From the NCBI GenBank assembly GCA_934654775.1, contig CAKUGR010000001.1, positions 186,001 through 250,000 on the forward strand: DNA of 64,000 bases, given 5' to 3'. A program made the position numbers and the translations under genes. A model generated the notes under the pieces. The model had not been told where the DNA came from, ran no database searches, and saw only the letters and a program-made list of their open reading frames with translations. This DNA comes from an uncultured Collinsella sp. (lineage in GTDB: Bacteria; Actinomycetota; Coriobacteriia; Coriobacteriales; Coriobacteriaceae). Positions 25,223 through 33,920 of this stretch are shown piece after piece. Numbering within the stretch: the first letter of the stretch is position 1; each line of letters opens with the position of its first letter.

Positions 25223-26636
25223 AGAGGCGGACGGTGAAGGTGATCTGATGGTCGTGGCCGGATACGGTGGCGGAGCCTCCGTGGGCCTCGGCGATGGCGC
25301 GCACGACGGATAGGCCCACGCCCGAGCCGCCCGTCTTAGAACTGCGCGAAACATCTGCACGGTAGAAGCGGTCGAACAATCGGTCCAGATCGCCCTCGGG
25401 AAGCTCATCCACGGTATTCGACACGACAAGCTCAGCCGCACCCTTGCCCGCACCGCGCGAAACGGCGCGCAGGCTCAGCTCAATCACGCTGCCCTCGCTC
25501 GCGTAGCGCGTAGCGTTATCCAGCAGCAGTTCAACCACCTGTGCCACCGCCGCGGCATCGGCATGGGCCCGCACGCCGCTCGCAATCGACATCGACAGGC
25601 GCTTGCCGCGCGAGACCGCCACCGACTCAAACGGCACCGCAGCCTTGTCCACGGCCTCCGAAAGATCGATCGACGCCATGGTAAAGCCGGCAGAGCCCTC
25701 GTCCATACGCGCCAAAAACACCAGGCGCTCCGTCAGCGCTGTCAGTCGCGCAACCTGCTCATGAATGCTCTGCGTCCACTCGCTCTCGCCGCTCTCAATC
25801 TCCTGCACCTCGTTGGCGGCATCAATTACAGCCAGTGGTGTCTTAATCTCATGGCTCGCATCGGTAATGAAGCGTTTCTGCTTGCTGTAGCTCTCGGCCA
25901 TCGGTCGAATCACCGCGCCCGAGGCCACCGTCACAATCGCGAGCACCGCCAGCCAGCCAATGCAGCTGATGGCCACGCTCGCGCCCAAAAACGAATGGAA
26001 GCTTGCAAGCTCGCGCGAGCAATCGACGAATACGTAGGTGGTCTCGTCGCCCTGGACCGTGGCGGTGTACCGGTAGTTGCCAGAAAAACCCGAGGTCCAG
26101 CCTTTAGAATACAGTTCCGAGGCAATATGCGAAGCACGTTTGGTACCCACCGCGGCAATGCGGGACGTGTTGATATCGACAACCTGCTCACCGGAAATCG
26201 TCACCGTAAAGTAGCGCGTATCGAAGGGCGACTCCGCCGTCATGCCTTCGAAATGCCTAATGGGAACATGCTCCAGGTTAATGCCGGCGCCGTCGTCACT
26301 ATCTTCGCCGCCGCCAGCAGCCGCACCCCCGTTGCCAGCTACATCCTTACCGTCGCCCGGATCGGCCTTGGGCTCATCCGTCCAATCGATGCTGCCCTTG
26401 CCCGCCAAGATGTAGTCCAGGCGCGCGTCGGCCGTTTTGCAAACATGCGAGTAGTTGACGATGTTGATGCCAGCGATGATGAGCGCGAGCACCGCCGTAA
26501 CGGCGCCCATGGCGACCAGAATAAACTTGCGACGCAGACGGCGCCCCATGGCACTGGCAGCATCGGCACGCGCTGGGTCGTTCGCGCCCGCACCAAGGCC
26601 GCATTTCGACTTCACACGCCCCCACCACGTGCTCAC
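25221..26636 (-). CDS. Two-component sensor histidine kinase
   Basis: 471 residues from GTG 26636, 2 nt after the response regulator stop. Helix 1 at about 37-60 (LVAMGAVTAVLALIIAGINI), an extracytoplasmic sensor of about 150 residues with a Gly/Asp-rich insert, helix 2 near 222-242. H-box DASHEIKTPL, N-box LLDNATRYA, D/F-box LFDRFYRADVSRSSKTGGSG and G2 GVGLSVVRAI are intact. Would sense an envelope signal and phosphorylate the adjoining regulator. Divergent from glycosyltransferase genes, its likely targets. Confidence 0.93.
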   Translation of the reverse strand: MSTWWGRVKSKCGLGAGANDPARADAASAMGRRLRRKFILVAMGAVTAVLALIIAGINIVNYSHVCKTADARLDYILAGKGSIDWTDEPKADPGDGKDVAGNGGAAAGGGEDSDDGAGINLEHVPIRHFEGMTAESPFDTRYFTVTISGEQVVDINTSRIAAVGTKRASHIASELYSKGWTSGFSGNYRYTATVQGDETTYVFVDCSRELASFHSFLGASVAISCIGWLAVLAIVTVASGAVIRPMAESYSKQKRFITDASHEIKTPLAVIDAANEVQEIESGESEWTQSIHEQVARLTALTERLVFLARMDEGSAGFTMASIDLSEAVDKAAVPFESVAVSRGKRLSMSIASGVRAHADAAAVAQVVELLLDNATRYASEGSVIELSLRAVSRGAGKGAAELVVSNTVDELPEGDLDRLFDRFYRADVSRSSKTGGSGVGLSVVRAIAEAHGGSATVSGHDHQITFTVRL

Positions 26637-26638
26637 GC

Positions 26639-27322
26639 CTACTCGCCTTCCTCGACAACCTCAAGCGAATAGCCTTGGTTGCGCGATGCGCGAATGGCCA
26701 CGTTGGCACCAAGTGCCGTCAGCTTCTTGCGCAGGTACGAGATGTAGACCCACACCACGTTGGCGCCCTCGGGCGCGTCCTCGCCCCAGACTTCGAGCAT
26801 CAGCCGCTCCGTGGGCATGCGCGTACCGGCGTTGCGCATGAAGAGCTCCATAAGCTGAAACTCGCGATTGGCCAGGTGCTCCTCGCCCAAGGGTCCCACC
26901 AGTGTGCAGGCGGCCGTGTCCAGACGCACGTTACCCACGCTGAGCGTCGTGGCGTCGATCGCCGTCGCGGCGCGCGTTATGGCACGAATGCGCGCGAGCA
27001 GCTCCTTGGCGGCAAACGGCTTGGTCAGGTAATCGTTGGCGCCGGCGTCCAGGCCCTCGACCTTATCGGACACCTCGCTTTTGGCCGTAAGCATGATAAT
27101 CGGCAGGCGCTTACCGGCGGCACGTGTGCGCTTGAGCACCTCGATGCCATCCATGCCGGGCATCATGATGTCCAAAATCGCAGCGTCGTAGTCGTTGGCG
27201 AGCAGATACTCGAGTGCCGTCAGGCCGTCGAGCGCGGTATCGACCTCGTAGTCGCTATGTTGCAGAATCGCGGTAAGGGCGCGGGAGAGGCCGGGTTCGT
27301 CCTCGGCAAGCATCAGCTTCAT
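26639..27322 (-). CDS. OmpR-family response regulator
   Basis: 227 residues. Receiver domain with acidic pocket LAEDEP, phospho-acceptor Asp in AAILDIMMPGMDG, Thr in MLTAKSE and Lys in YLTKPF. C-terminal winged helix (about 128-222: LANREFQLMELFMRNAG, ANVVWVYISYLRKKL). Pairs with the histidine kinase. An 11-bp-spaced direct repeat in the divergent region is a plausible binding site. Confidence 0.95.
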   Translation of the reverse strand: MKLMLAEDEPGLSRALTAILQHSDYEVDTALDGLTALEYLLANDYDAAILDIMMPGMDGIEVLKRTRAAGKRLPIIMLTAKSEVSDKVEGLDAGANDYLTKPFAAKELLARIRAITRAATAIDATTLSVGNVRLDTAACTLVGPLGEEHLANREFQLMELFMRNAGTRMPTERLMLEVWGEDAPEGANVVWVYISYLRKKLTALGANVAIRASRNQGYSLEVVEEGE

Positions 27323-27386
27323 GGTTGCTCCTTTGGCGCATGGAAATACAGGTTTCGATACTGCCGATAATAGCGCACCGTCAGTT

Positions 27387-27405
27387 GCCTTAGCGCAGCC
27401 TTAGC
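27387..27405. promoter_or_regulatory. Candidate response-regulator binding site (11-bp direct repeat)
   Basis: GCCTTAGC at 27387 and again at 27398, exactly one helical turn apart, the spacing OmpR-type regulators favour. A related GGCTTAGCC lies about 50 bp further on. Sited between the divergent response regulator and membrane-protein genes. Confidence 0.5.
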
Positions 27406-27620
27406 AGCTCAACCTGCATGTTTTTAAAAACGCTGGATAGGGCTTAGCCAAACTTAAGGCTCATATGCCGAGCGCTTGCCGGCGCGCCGGCCGCGGTAGA
27501 ACAGCATCGTCACGAGGACAGCCATACCACCTCGCGACGGCATGTCGGGACCATGCCATCCCCTTCGATGCGGGAGCCGCCGACACGTGCGGCTCCGCAC
27601 CCATCCGATTGGAGCACACC

Positions 27621-28226
27621 ATGGACAGTCTGTTCAACCGCAATACCAATGATGTCGCCAGCAACGAGAGCACCTCGACCGAAGCGATGCCTCAGTACGC
27701 AGTGAGCGATGCACCCGCCACGGTTATCAATCCGCTCCATGCGGGAGAGTCTGCTGGAGAGCACGCCGCGTCCGCCAACTCACCGGCGGCCACCTCCGAC
27801 GCCTGCGCATATGTCGCCGAGCCCGCGCCGCAGCAGGCGATTCCCACCAAGGAGTGCGACGGCAAGCAGCCCGGCCGCGCCGCCAACTTGCTGCTCGTAG
27901 CGACGCTCGCCGCTGTTTGCGGCCTGGCCGGAGGCCTTGCGGGCGGCGCCATCATGAGTGCCGCGACTGGCGGGTCGACCCAGGCGGCGCAAGGCGGCAT
28001 GGGCGGCGGCGCACAGGGCGCAGACGGTACCACCGGCAACAGCGAAGGCGCTGCAAACGGTAGCGCGCCGAGCGGTCAGGCGCCCACGGGCGCGCCTGAC
28101 ACCAGCGGCTCGAGCGACGCTTCGACAGATGGCTCGACTGGCGAAAGCTCAAACGGTGCCCCGAGCGATGCGCCCGCAGACGCGGGCGACAGCTCTGCCA
28201 CCTCGCAGACCTCCCTTTCCGCCTAG
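27621..28226 (+). CDS. Low-complexity single-pass membrane protein
   Basis: 201 residues from ATG 27621 (TTGGAG upstream; a longer frame starts in the intergenic region and is rejected). An N-terminal polar region of about 84 residues, one helix (LLLVATLAAVCGLAGGLAGG, about 86-106), then about 95 residues made almost only of Gly, Ser, Ala, Asp and Thr, predicted outside the cell. First gene of the divergent glycosyltransferase unit, so it may be a glycosylation acceptor or a complex partner. Function unknown. Confidence 0.75.
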   Translation: MDSLFNRNTNDVASNESTSTEAMPQYAVSDAPATVINPLHAGESAGEHAASANSPAATSDACAYVAEPAPQQAIPTKECDGKQPGRAANLLLVATLAAVCGLAGGLAGGAIMSAATGGSTQAAQGGMGGGAQGADGTTGNSEGAANGSAPSGQAPTGAPDTSGSSDASTDGSTGESSNGAPSDAPADAGDSSATSQTSLSA

Positions 28227-28258
28227 CCATCCACGCGTTCATATAGAAAGGCACGACT

Positions 28259-29206
28259 ATGACCAAGCCTGACATTATCGAGCGGGGCGCCCTCACCGCG
28301 TCCGCCGCCACACAAGACCGCCCCGCGTCCAAAGCCGCCCGAGAGCAAACCCCGTCGGCAACGGCGCAGGCAATCCAGGGCGAGCCCTCCCCTTCGTCCA
28401 TCCTCACCTGCGGCGAGCCGCGCGAGGTCGACTGCGACTTTGTCATCCCCGTCTTTAACGAGCAGGCCGAGCTCGGCTCCTCGGTCATGCTGCTCATGGA
28501 CCAGCTGCGCGAGGTCTCGCTCCATGCCAAGTCGTTTACCTGGCAGATCGTCATCGCCGACAACGCCAGCAGCGACAAGACCTGGGAGCTCGCCCGCATC
28601 CTTGCCTGCAAGTTTCCCTTTACGCTTCGCGCCATCCGCATTCCCCAAAAGGGGCGCGGCCGTGCCCTAAAAATCGCATGGAGCACGTCCAAGGCCCGCG
28701 TGCGCGCCTATATGGATGTCGACCTTTCCACCGATATTCGCCAGATTCCCGAGCTTGTCGGCCCCATCTTGGACGGACGTGCCGACGTTTGCTTTGGCTC
28801 ACGCCTGCTGCCGGCATCGCGCGTGGAGCGCTGCGCCAAGCGTGAGTTTATCTCGCGTTCGTATAACCGCATGCTGCAGAGCTATCTGAGCGTGCATTTT
28901 CACGATGCGCAGTGCGGATTTAAGGCGATATCTGCCGAGGCGGCCGACACGCTGCTGCCACTCATCCAAGACAATGAATGGTTCTTCGACACCGAGCTTT
29001 TGGTCCTTGCCGAGCGCATGGGCATCGCATCGTGCGAGTTTGCCGTGCGGTGGAAGGAAGACGCCGGCACCACGGTGCATATCGTCGATACGGTGCGTAA
29101 GGACCTCGCCGGCATGAAGCGGCTCAAGACGAGCGAGGGACAGGCGGGCTCTTCGCAGTCCGACGCATATCGCTACCCCCTCAAGCAGGCAGCTGATGCC
29201 CGATGA
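28259..29206 (+). CDS. GT2 polyprenyl-phosphate glycosyltransferase (YkcC/DPM1-like)
   Basis: 315 residues. After about 55 disordered residues the GT-A fold starts (DCDFVIPVFNEQ), with IADNASSDKT and the metal-binding YMDVDLSTD, then GSRLLP and QCGFKAI. No C-terminal membrane helices. Members load a sugar onto undecaprenyl phosphate at the inner face of the membrane; the next gene, overlapping by 4 nt, encodes the GT-C enzyme that would use that donor outside. The pairing matches the YkcC/YkcB arrangement known from Bacillus. Confidence 0.88.
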   Translation: MTKPDIIERGALTASAATQDRPASKAAREQTPSATAQAIQGEPSPSSILTCGEPREVDCDFVIPVFNEQAELGSSVMLLMDQLREVSLHAKSFTWQIVIADNASSDKTWELARILACKFPFTLRAIRIPQKGRGRALKIAWSTSKARVRAYMDVDLSTDIRQIPELVGPILDGRADVCFGSRLLPASRVERCAKREFISRSYNRMLQSYLSVHFHDAQCGFKAISAEAADTLLPLIQDNEWFFDTELLVLAERMGIASCEFAVRWKEDAGTTVHIVDTVRKDLAGMKRLKTSEGQAGSSQSDAYRYPLKQAADAR

Positions 29207-31362
29207 GTCTTGACACTCGCCGCCGATCGGCACACGCCTCGCAGGGAGTGCGCTCGCTTCGCCGCGAGCTGCGCGCGTCCTCAGCCCCATCGCTCGCCCC
29301 CGCCCGCGGCCCGCTCGACTGGGTCGCCGTGGCACTGCTTATGCTTGCCGCCGCATTCGTCTTCTTTTGGAACCTGACGGCCTCGGGCTACGCCAACGAG
29401 TTTTACAGCGCCGCCGCGCAGGCGGGATCCAAGAGCTGGGAGGCTTTTCTGTGGGGCAGCCTGGACGCCGGCAACGCCATCACCGTCGACAAGCCGCCCG
29501 CGTCCATCTGGCTCATGGCGCTTTCGGTGCGCCTGCTGGGCTTGAGCTCGTTTGCAATTCTGCTGCCACAGGCGCTCGTGGGAGTCGCATGCACATACTT
29601 GTTGTACGCCACCGTGCGCCGCGTATGGGGCAACGCCGCCGGCATCGTGGCCGGCATCGTGTTTATCACCACGCCTGTCGCGGCACTCATGTTCCGTTTT
29701 AACAACCCCGATGCCCTGCTTATCTTGCTTATGCTGGGCGCCGCCGCCTGCGTGCCGCGCGGACTCGAGCTGCCGGCGGACCGTCACAGCAACCGCATGC
29801 GCACCTGTTGGTACGCCGTGGCCGGCCTGTTGATCGGCCTGGGCTTTTTGACCAAACAGTTCCAGGTGCTTTTGGTGCTCCCTGGCTTTGGCCTGGCCAT
29901 GTTGCTGCTTTCGCCCACACCGTGGCCACGCCGTCTGCTCGACGCCGTCGTGGCGCTCGGTTCCATGGTCATCGGCGCCGGCTGGTGGGTCCTGCTCACC
30001 GTGCTGGTACCAAGCGGCTCACGCCCCTATTTTGGCGGTTCGCAGACCGACTCGTTCATCGAGCTCACCTTTAGCTACAACGGCTTGGGGCGCCTAACCG
30101 GCAACGAGACCGGTTCGGTTATCCCCGGCGCGAGCGAAGCGCTCACCGGCGGCAGCCAGGGTGGCATGTGGGGCGAAACCGGCCTGTTCCGCCTATGGAC
30201 AAGCGAATTTGGCGACCAGATCACCTGGCTCGCCCCCATCGCCTTCGCCGGCATCATTCTCGGCCTTATCGCCACCGCACCTGCCAAAAAGGGACAGGTT
30301 TGTTTTGGTAGGTTTTATCTGGGTAAACGCGAACACGAAGTCGACCCGGACACCGTCACGCGCATTCGCCGCGCGCAGATCGTCATCTTTGGCGCCTGGC
30401 TTATCGTAACCTGGCTCGTCTTTAGCTTTATGGCCGGCATCTTCCACGCCTATTACACCGTGGTGCTCTCGCCCGCCATTGCGGTGCTCGTCGCCATATG
30501 CGGGGCCAGCCTGCTCGCACTGCGCGGGCGCCCCTGGGTGCCGGGCGTCGCGGGGCTTTTGATTACCGTGACGAGCGTTTGGGATATGGCGCTGATATTA
30601 CGCTCCGGTAGCTTTGTCTGGCTGGGCGTCTGCATCGGCGTGATTGGCGTGGTAGCAGGACTTGCACTCTGCATCATCGGCTTTTGGATGCAAGATCGCC
30701 TGTCCGCGACGTGGCCCTTGGCGCTGAAACGCGGCGTCCGCGGCGTTGCAGCAGTCGGCATTATCGCCCTCTTGGCCGGGCCGATTGTCTGGACCGCCTG
30801 CACGATCTCGGCCGGGCACACGGGCTCGATCGTCACGGCAGGGCCCGGCGGCAGCATGGGCGGTGACCCTGGCGGTGGTGGGCCCAGCGGCAACGGGGCG
30901 CCGGATGGCACCGACGGAAGCGCACCCGACGGTTCGTCCAGCGAAAGCGCCTCGGACGGCATCGGCGCGAACACGCCTGCCGACGGATCCGGCCTGCTCG
31001 GCGGCACGTCCGCCAACGAAAGCCTGGTCGAGCTGCTCACGCAAAATGCCAGTGGCTATCGCTGGGCGGCAGCGACCACGGGCTCTCAAAACGCCGCGAG
31101 CTACCAGCTGGCAAGCGAGCTCCCCGTCATGGCCATTGGCGGCTTTAATGGATCGGACCCCGCGCCCACGCTGGACGAATTCAAGGCTTACGTTGCCCAA
31201 GGACTCATCCGCTACTACATCGCAAGCGGTGGCATGGGTGACGGTATGGACGGCACGCAGATGGGCGGCTCGAGCGCCGCAAGCGAGATCGCCGAATGGG
31301 TTGCCCAAAACTACACGGCCCAGACCATCGGCAACACAACCGTCTACGACCTGCAGGAGTAG
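29203..31362 (+). CDS. GT39/ArnT-like membrane glycosyltransferase (YkcB-like)
   Basis: 719 residues with about 11-13 membrane helices. Early motifs fit GT-C enzymes: LTASGYANEFYSAAAQAG (acidic first loop) and TVDKPPASIWLMALSVRLLG. The middle has FKP-type loops and FSFMAGIFHAYYTVVLSPAI. After the last helix comes a Gly/Asp/Ser-rich linker and a C-terminal soluble domain (YQLASELPVMAIGGFNGSDP, FKAYVAQGLIRYYIASGG) like that of YkcB. It would transfer a lipid-linked sugar to an envelope acceptor. Odd: a family A repeat lies in frame at 30279-30323, adding about 15 residues (AKKGQVCFGRFYLG) in a cytoplasmic loop. Confidence 0.88.
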   Translation: MSLDTRRRSAHASQGVRSLRRELRASSAPSLAPARGPLDWVAVALLMLAAAFVFFWNLTASGYANEFYSAAAQAGSKSWEAFLWGSLDAGNAITVDKPPASIWLMALSVRLLGLSSFAILLPQALVGVACTYLLYATVRRVWGNAAGIVAGIVFITTPVAALMFRFNNPDALLILLMLGAAACVPRGLELPADRHSNRMRTCWYAVAGLLIGLGFLTKQFQVLLVLPGFGLAMLLLSPTPWPRRLLDAVVALGSMVIGAGWWVLLTVLVPSGSRPYFGGSQTDSFIELTFSYNGLGRLTGNETGSVIPGASEALTGGSQGGMWGETGLFRLWTSEFGDQITWLAPIAFAGIILGLIATAPAKKGQVCFGRFYLGKREHEVDPDTVTRIRRAQIVIFGAWLIVTWLVFSFMAGIFHAYYTVVLSPAIAVLVAICGASLLALRGRPWVPGVAGLLITVTSVWDMALILRSGSFVWLGVCIGVIGVVAGLALCIIGFWMQDRLSATWPLALKRGVRGVAAVGIIALLAGPIVWTACTISAGHTGSIVTAGPGGSMGGDPGGGGPSGNGAPDGTDGSAPDGSSSESASDGIGANTPADGSGLLGGTSANESLVELLTQNASGYRWAAATTGSQNAASYQLASELPVMAIGGFNGSDPAPTLDEFKAYVAQGLIRYYIASGGMGDGMDGTQMGGSSAASEIAEWVAQNYTAQTIGNTTVYDLQE
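30279..30323 (-). repeat. Family A repeat, copy 5, inside a coding region
   Basis: 45-nt copy in the GT39 gene. Length is a multiple of three and the frame stays open through it. Its orientation relative to the gene is the same as copies 2 and 4. Confidence 0.9.
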
Positions 31363-31386
31363 CCGGAACTTCTCGCCGCCAAACAA

Positions 31387-31430
31387 AAGGCGCCGCGAAA
31401 GGACAGCAACTCGTCCTTTCACGGCGCCTT
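31387..31430. terminator. Bidirectional terminator between GT39 and ogt
   Basis: Long stem AAGGCGCCG(C)GAAAGGAC / GTCCTTTC ACGGCGCCTT between convergent genes; T-rich on the minus-strand exit (TTTTGTTTGG). Confidence 0.8.
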
Positions 31431-31452
31431 ATTCATGCAAAGCATTCGAGCG

Positions 31453-32031
31453 CTATTCCTCGTACGCGCCCTCAAGCCGAAGCAGCCACTCCTTGCGGTC
31501 GAGGCCACCGGCATATCCGTTGAGCGACCCGTCAGCGGCAACCACGCGATGACACGGCACGATAATCGAAATGGGATTACGCGCAACCGCAGCCCCCACG
31601 GCACGCGGGGACACAACGGGGGCCTCATTACCCGGCACGCGATGTCGCGCCGCGACACGCTGGGCGATCTCGCCATACGTAGCGACCTCACCACGCGGAA
31701 TTGAAAGCAACTCGAACCAAACCTCGCGCTGAAACGCCGTACCAATCATATGCAACGGCGGCGTAAACCGAGGCTCCTGACCAGCAAAATAAGCATTCAA
31801 CCAAGCCCAAGAACGCTCAAGCACCGATGAGGCCGCGCCATTCGCCGGGTTTACCGAAGACATCCCTCCGGCACCAGAAACCGCATCGGCACCCTCGACA
31901 TGCTCTGCATTCTCTTTGAGCAGCGTAGAGCCAAAGTGCTCCTGCCCCTCAAACCAAAGCCCCGTCAAACCGCGGCCATCAGCGGCAAGCAGGATTTCGC
32001 CCAAAGGCGAAGCAAACGTCGTCGTGACCAC
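31453..32031 (-). CDS. ogt: Methylated-DNA-protein cysteine methyltransferase
   Basis: 192 residues from GTG with AAAGGAG. Direct repair of O6-alkylguanine. Active site IIVPCHRVV with acceptor Cys; helix-turn-helix-type segment TYGEIAQRVA; C-terminal GYAGGLDRKEWLL. An insertion of about 10 residues (GNEAPVVSPRAV) precedes the usual RAVG element, typical of some actinobacterial members. Monocistronic. Confidence 0.95.
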   Translation of the reverse strand: MVTTTFASPLGEILLAADGRGLTGLWFEGQEHFGSTLLKENAEHVEGADAVSGAGGMSSVNPANGAASSVLERSWAWLNAYFAGQEPRFTPPLHMIGTAFQREVWFELLSIPRGEVATYGEIAQRVAARHRVPGNEAPVVSPRAVGAAVARNPISIIVPCHRVVAADGSLNGYAGGLDRKEWLLRLEGAYEE

Positions 32032-32190
32032 CAGCGGCTCCTTTCAAAACTCCGCAACATAATACCGCGAATTGTGCAGACAACCCCGCAGATACGCCCG
32101 AGCGTTGCTTAAGCGATGCCACTTTCCCCAATCAAGCGAAGAAGGCGCAGGGTTTCGACGCCAGAGCGGCACCCCTACCAGTTGATCTCT

Positions 32191-32358
32191 AATGCTTTTC
32201 CTGAGAAGTGAACGAGCGAAATCGGAGCCCCGAAGCATCCACACCTTTAGACCGCAAAATCGCAGGATTCATGCGATAAAACCGCAGGAAATAACGGTCA
32301 AAATATGCCAATGCTTCGAGGGTTCAAATAAGGTCGTTCACTTCTCGGGAAAAGTATT
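32191..32358. repeat. Nested inverted repeat (family I)
   Basis: Outer 25-nt arms (AATGCTTTTCCTGAGAAGTG and complement with few mismatches), inner arms CCCCGAAGCAT/ATGCTTCGAGGG, and an AT-rich core with two related 13-mers. No ORF. Confidence 0.75.
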
Positions 32359-32393
32359 AGACCTCACTTCGCCCCAAGCCCAAAGTCCCCGCA

Positions 32394-32474
32394 GGCAGCA
32401 GGCGCGAAGCGCCGCAGCTGCCGGCCGCGCCCCACAGTCCCCCAAGGCGGCAGGCGCGAAGTGCCGAGGCCGCC
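32394..32474. repeat. Two related GC hairpins 52 nt apart
   Basis: 32394-32422 and 32446-32474. Both have an inner GGCGCGAAG[CT]GCC hairpin and an outer stem that differs in a compensating way: GGCAGC/GCTGCC in the first, GGCGGC/GCCGCC in the second. The stretch 32475-32575 is GC-rich without a gene I can support. Confidence 0.6.
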
Positions 32475-32575
32475 GCCGGGACCAGGGCCCGCAACAGCCA
32501 CGTGCCCCCACATCAGCCCAGCGGCCTCAGCCGACAACGGCCCCATCGCAGGTCGCTCGCAGCAGCGTCACCCCA

Positions 32576-32705
32576 GGCGGGGGCCGGGCTTAGTTTTCAG
32601 AACACTCCGCAGACCAGTGTGGCGCCTTGTCCGCGGCTCCGAAGGAGCAGGACAAGGCGCCACACATGGTCGAGGACGTTCTGAAAACTAAGCCCGGCCC
32701 CCGCC
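32576..32705 (-). repeat. Family C 3'-flanking structured element, copy 4
   Basis: 130-nt inverted repeat downstream of asd, 14 nt after its stop, same gene-relative orientation as the other copies. Internal strands CGTCCTCGACCATG and GTCTGCGGAG diverge slightly from the consensus; outer arms GGCGGGGGCCGGGCTTAG are unrelated to those of the other copies. Confidence 0.8.
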
Positions 32706-32719
32706 GGACAGATCCACCG

Positions 32720-33745
32720 CTACTCGCAGAGCAGCTTAGCGATCTGGACGGCGTTGGTTGCCGCGCCCTTACGGATTTGGTCGCCGCAGCACCAGAAGGT
32801 AATGCCACGCGCGGCCTCGGGGTTCGAGATGTCGCGACGCACGCGACCGACCCAAATCAGGTCCTGGTCGGAGGTGTCCATCGGCATGGGGAAGCGGTCG
32901 TGTGCATCCTCGGCAGCCATATCGTCAACCAGCTTGACGCCCGGAGCGGCCGCCAGCGCAGCACGGGCCTCCTCGACCGTAATATCGCGCTCAAACTCGA
33001 GCGTAATGCTCTCGGAATGCGAACGCAGCACGGGCACGCGCACGCAGGTGCAGTTCACGCGCAGCTCGGGCAGGTGCATGATCTTGCGGCCCTCGTTCTG
33101 CAGCTTCATCTCCTCGGAGGTAAAGCCCTCCTCCTTGACGCCACCAATCTGCGGAATCAGGTTGCTTGCCAGCTGGGCGGCAAACGCGCGCGGCTCGGGA
33201 ATCTCCTCGCCACGGCCCAGGGCAGCCAGCTGAGCCTCAAGTTCGGCCATGCCGGGAGCGCCTGCGCCCGAAGCCGCCTGATACGTCGACACGATCATGC
33301 GCTTCACGCCCGCGAGCTGGTGCAGCGGCCAGGTGGGAACCAGGCCGATAATGGTCGCACAGTTGGGGTTGGCGATGAGGCCCTTGTGCCACTTGATGTC
33401 GTCGGCATTGATCTCGGGCACGACCAGCGGCACCTCGGGATCCAGGCGGAAGGCGTGGCTGTTGTCGACCACGACGGCGCCGCGCTTGACAGCCTCGGGC
33501 AGCAGCTCCTTGGCGATATCGTCACCGGCGGCACCGAGCACGATGTCGCAGCCCTCAAAGGCCTCGGGGCAAGCCTCCTCAATCACAACCTGCTCGCCGC
33601 GGAACTCGACGGTCTTGCCCGCAGAGCGCGCGCTCGCCAGCAGCTTGAGCTTACCGACCGGAAACTCCTGCTCGTTGAGGCACTCGAGCATCTGGGTGCC
33701 CACGGCTCCCGTCGCGCCCAAAATAGCAACCGTGTACTGTTTCAT
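32720..33745 (-). CDS. asd: Aspartate-semialdehyde dehydrogenase
   Basis: 341 residues from ATG 33745 (AAGGGGGAAGC upstream). Reduces aspartyl phosphate to aspartate semialdehyde, the branch point to lysine and threonine/methionine. NADP-binding VAILGATGAVGTQ at the N-terminus, catalytic Cys129 in NPNCATIIGLV, and the substrate-binding QAASGAGAPG segment. Lies 175 nt downstream of lysC on the same strand with a terminator between, so probably its own promoter. Confidence 0.96.
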   Translation of the reverse strand: MKQYTVAILGATGAVGTQMLECLNEQEFPVGKLKLLASARSAGKTVEFRGEQVVIEEACPEAFEGCDIVLGAAGDDIAKELLPEAVKRGAVVVDNSHAFRLDPEVPLVVPEINADDIKWHKGLIANPNCATIIGLVPTWPLHQLAGVKRMIVSTYQAASGAGAPGMAELEAQLAALGRGEEIPEPRAFAAQLASNLIPQIGGVKEEGFTSEEMKLQNEGRKIMHLPELRVNCTCVRVPVLRSHSESITLEFERDITVEEARAALAAAPGVKLVDDMAAEDAHDRFPMPMDTSDQDLIWVGRVRRDISNPEAARGITFWCCGDQIRKGAATNAVQIAKLLCE

Positions 33746-33820
33746 GCTTCCCCCTTTAAAGGTTGTGGCTATCGCCCGCACGCCAAGCAGGCCGGATATT
33801 CTTGCCCAGTTTATACAAGA

Positions 33821-33847
33821 ACGGGGCGGATACAAAACCCGCCCCGT
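33821..33847 (-). terminator. Terminator after lysC
   Basis: Stem ACGGGGCGG/CCGCCCCGT followed on the minus strand by TTCTTGTAT. A degenerate half-copy of the family E hairpin lies between it and lysC (about 33882-33911). Confidence 0.75.
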
Positions 33848-33920
33848 CGAAACGAAACCGAAACGAAACGCCCCGCCGTAGATTTATGAGACATGACTCA
33901 AAAATCCAGCGAGATAGCAG

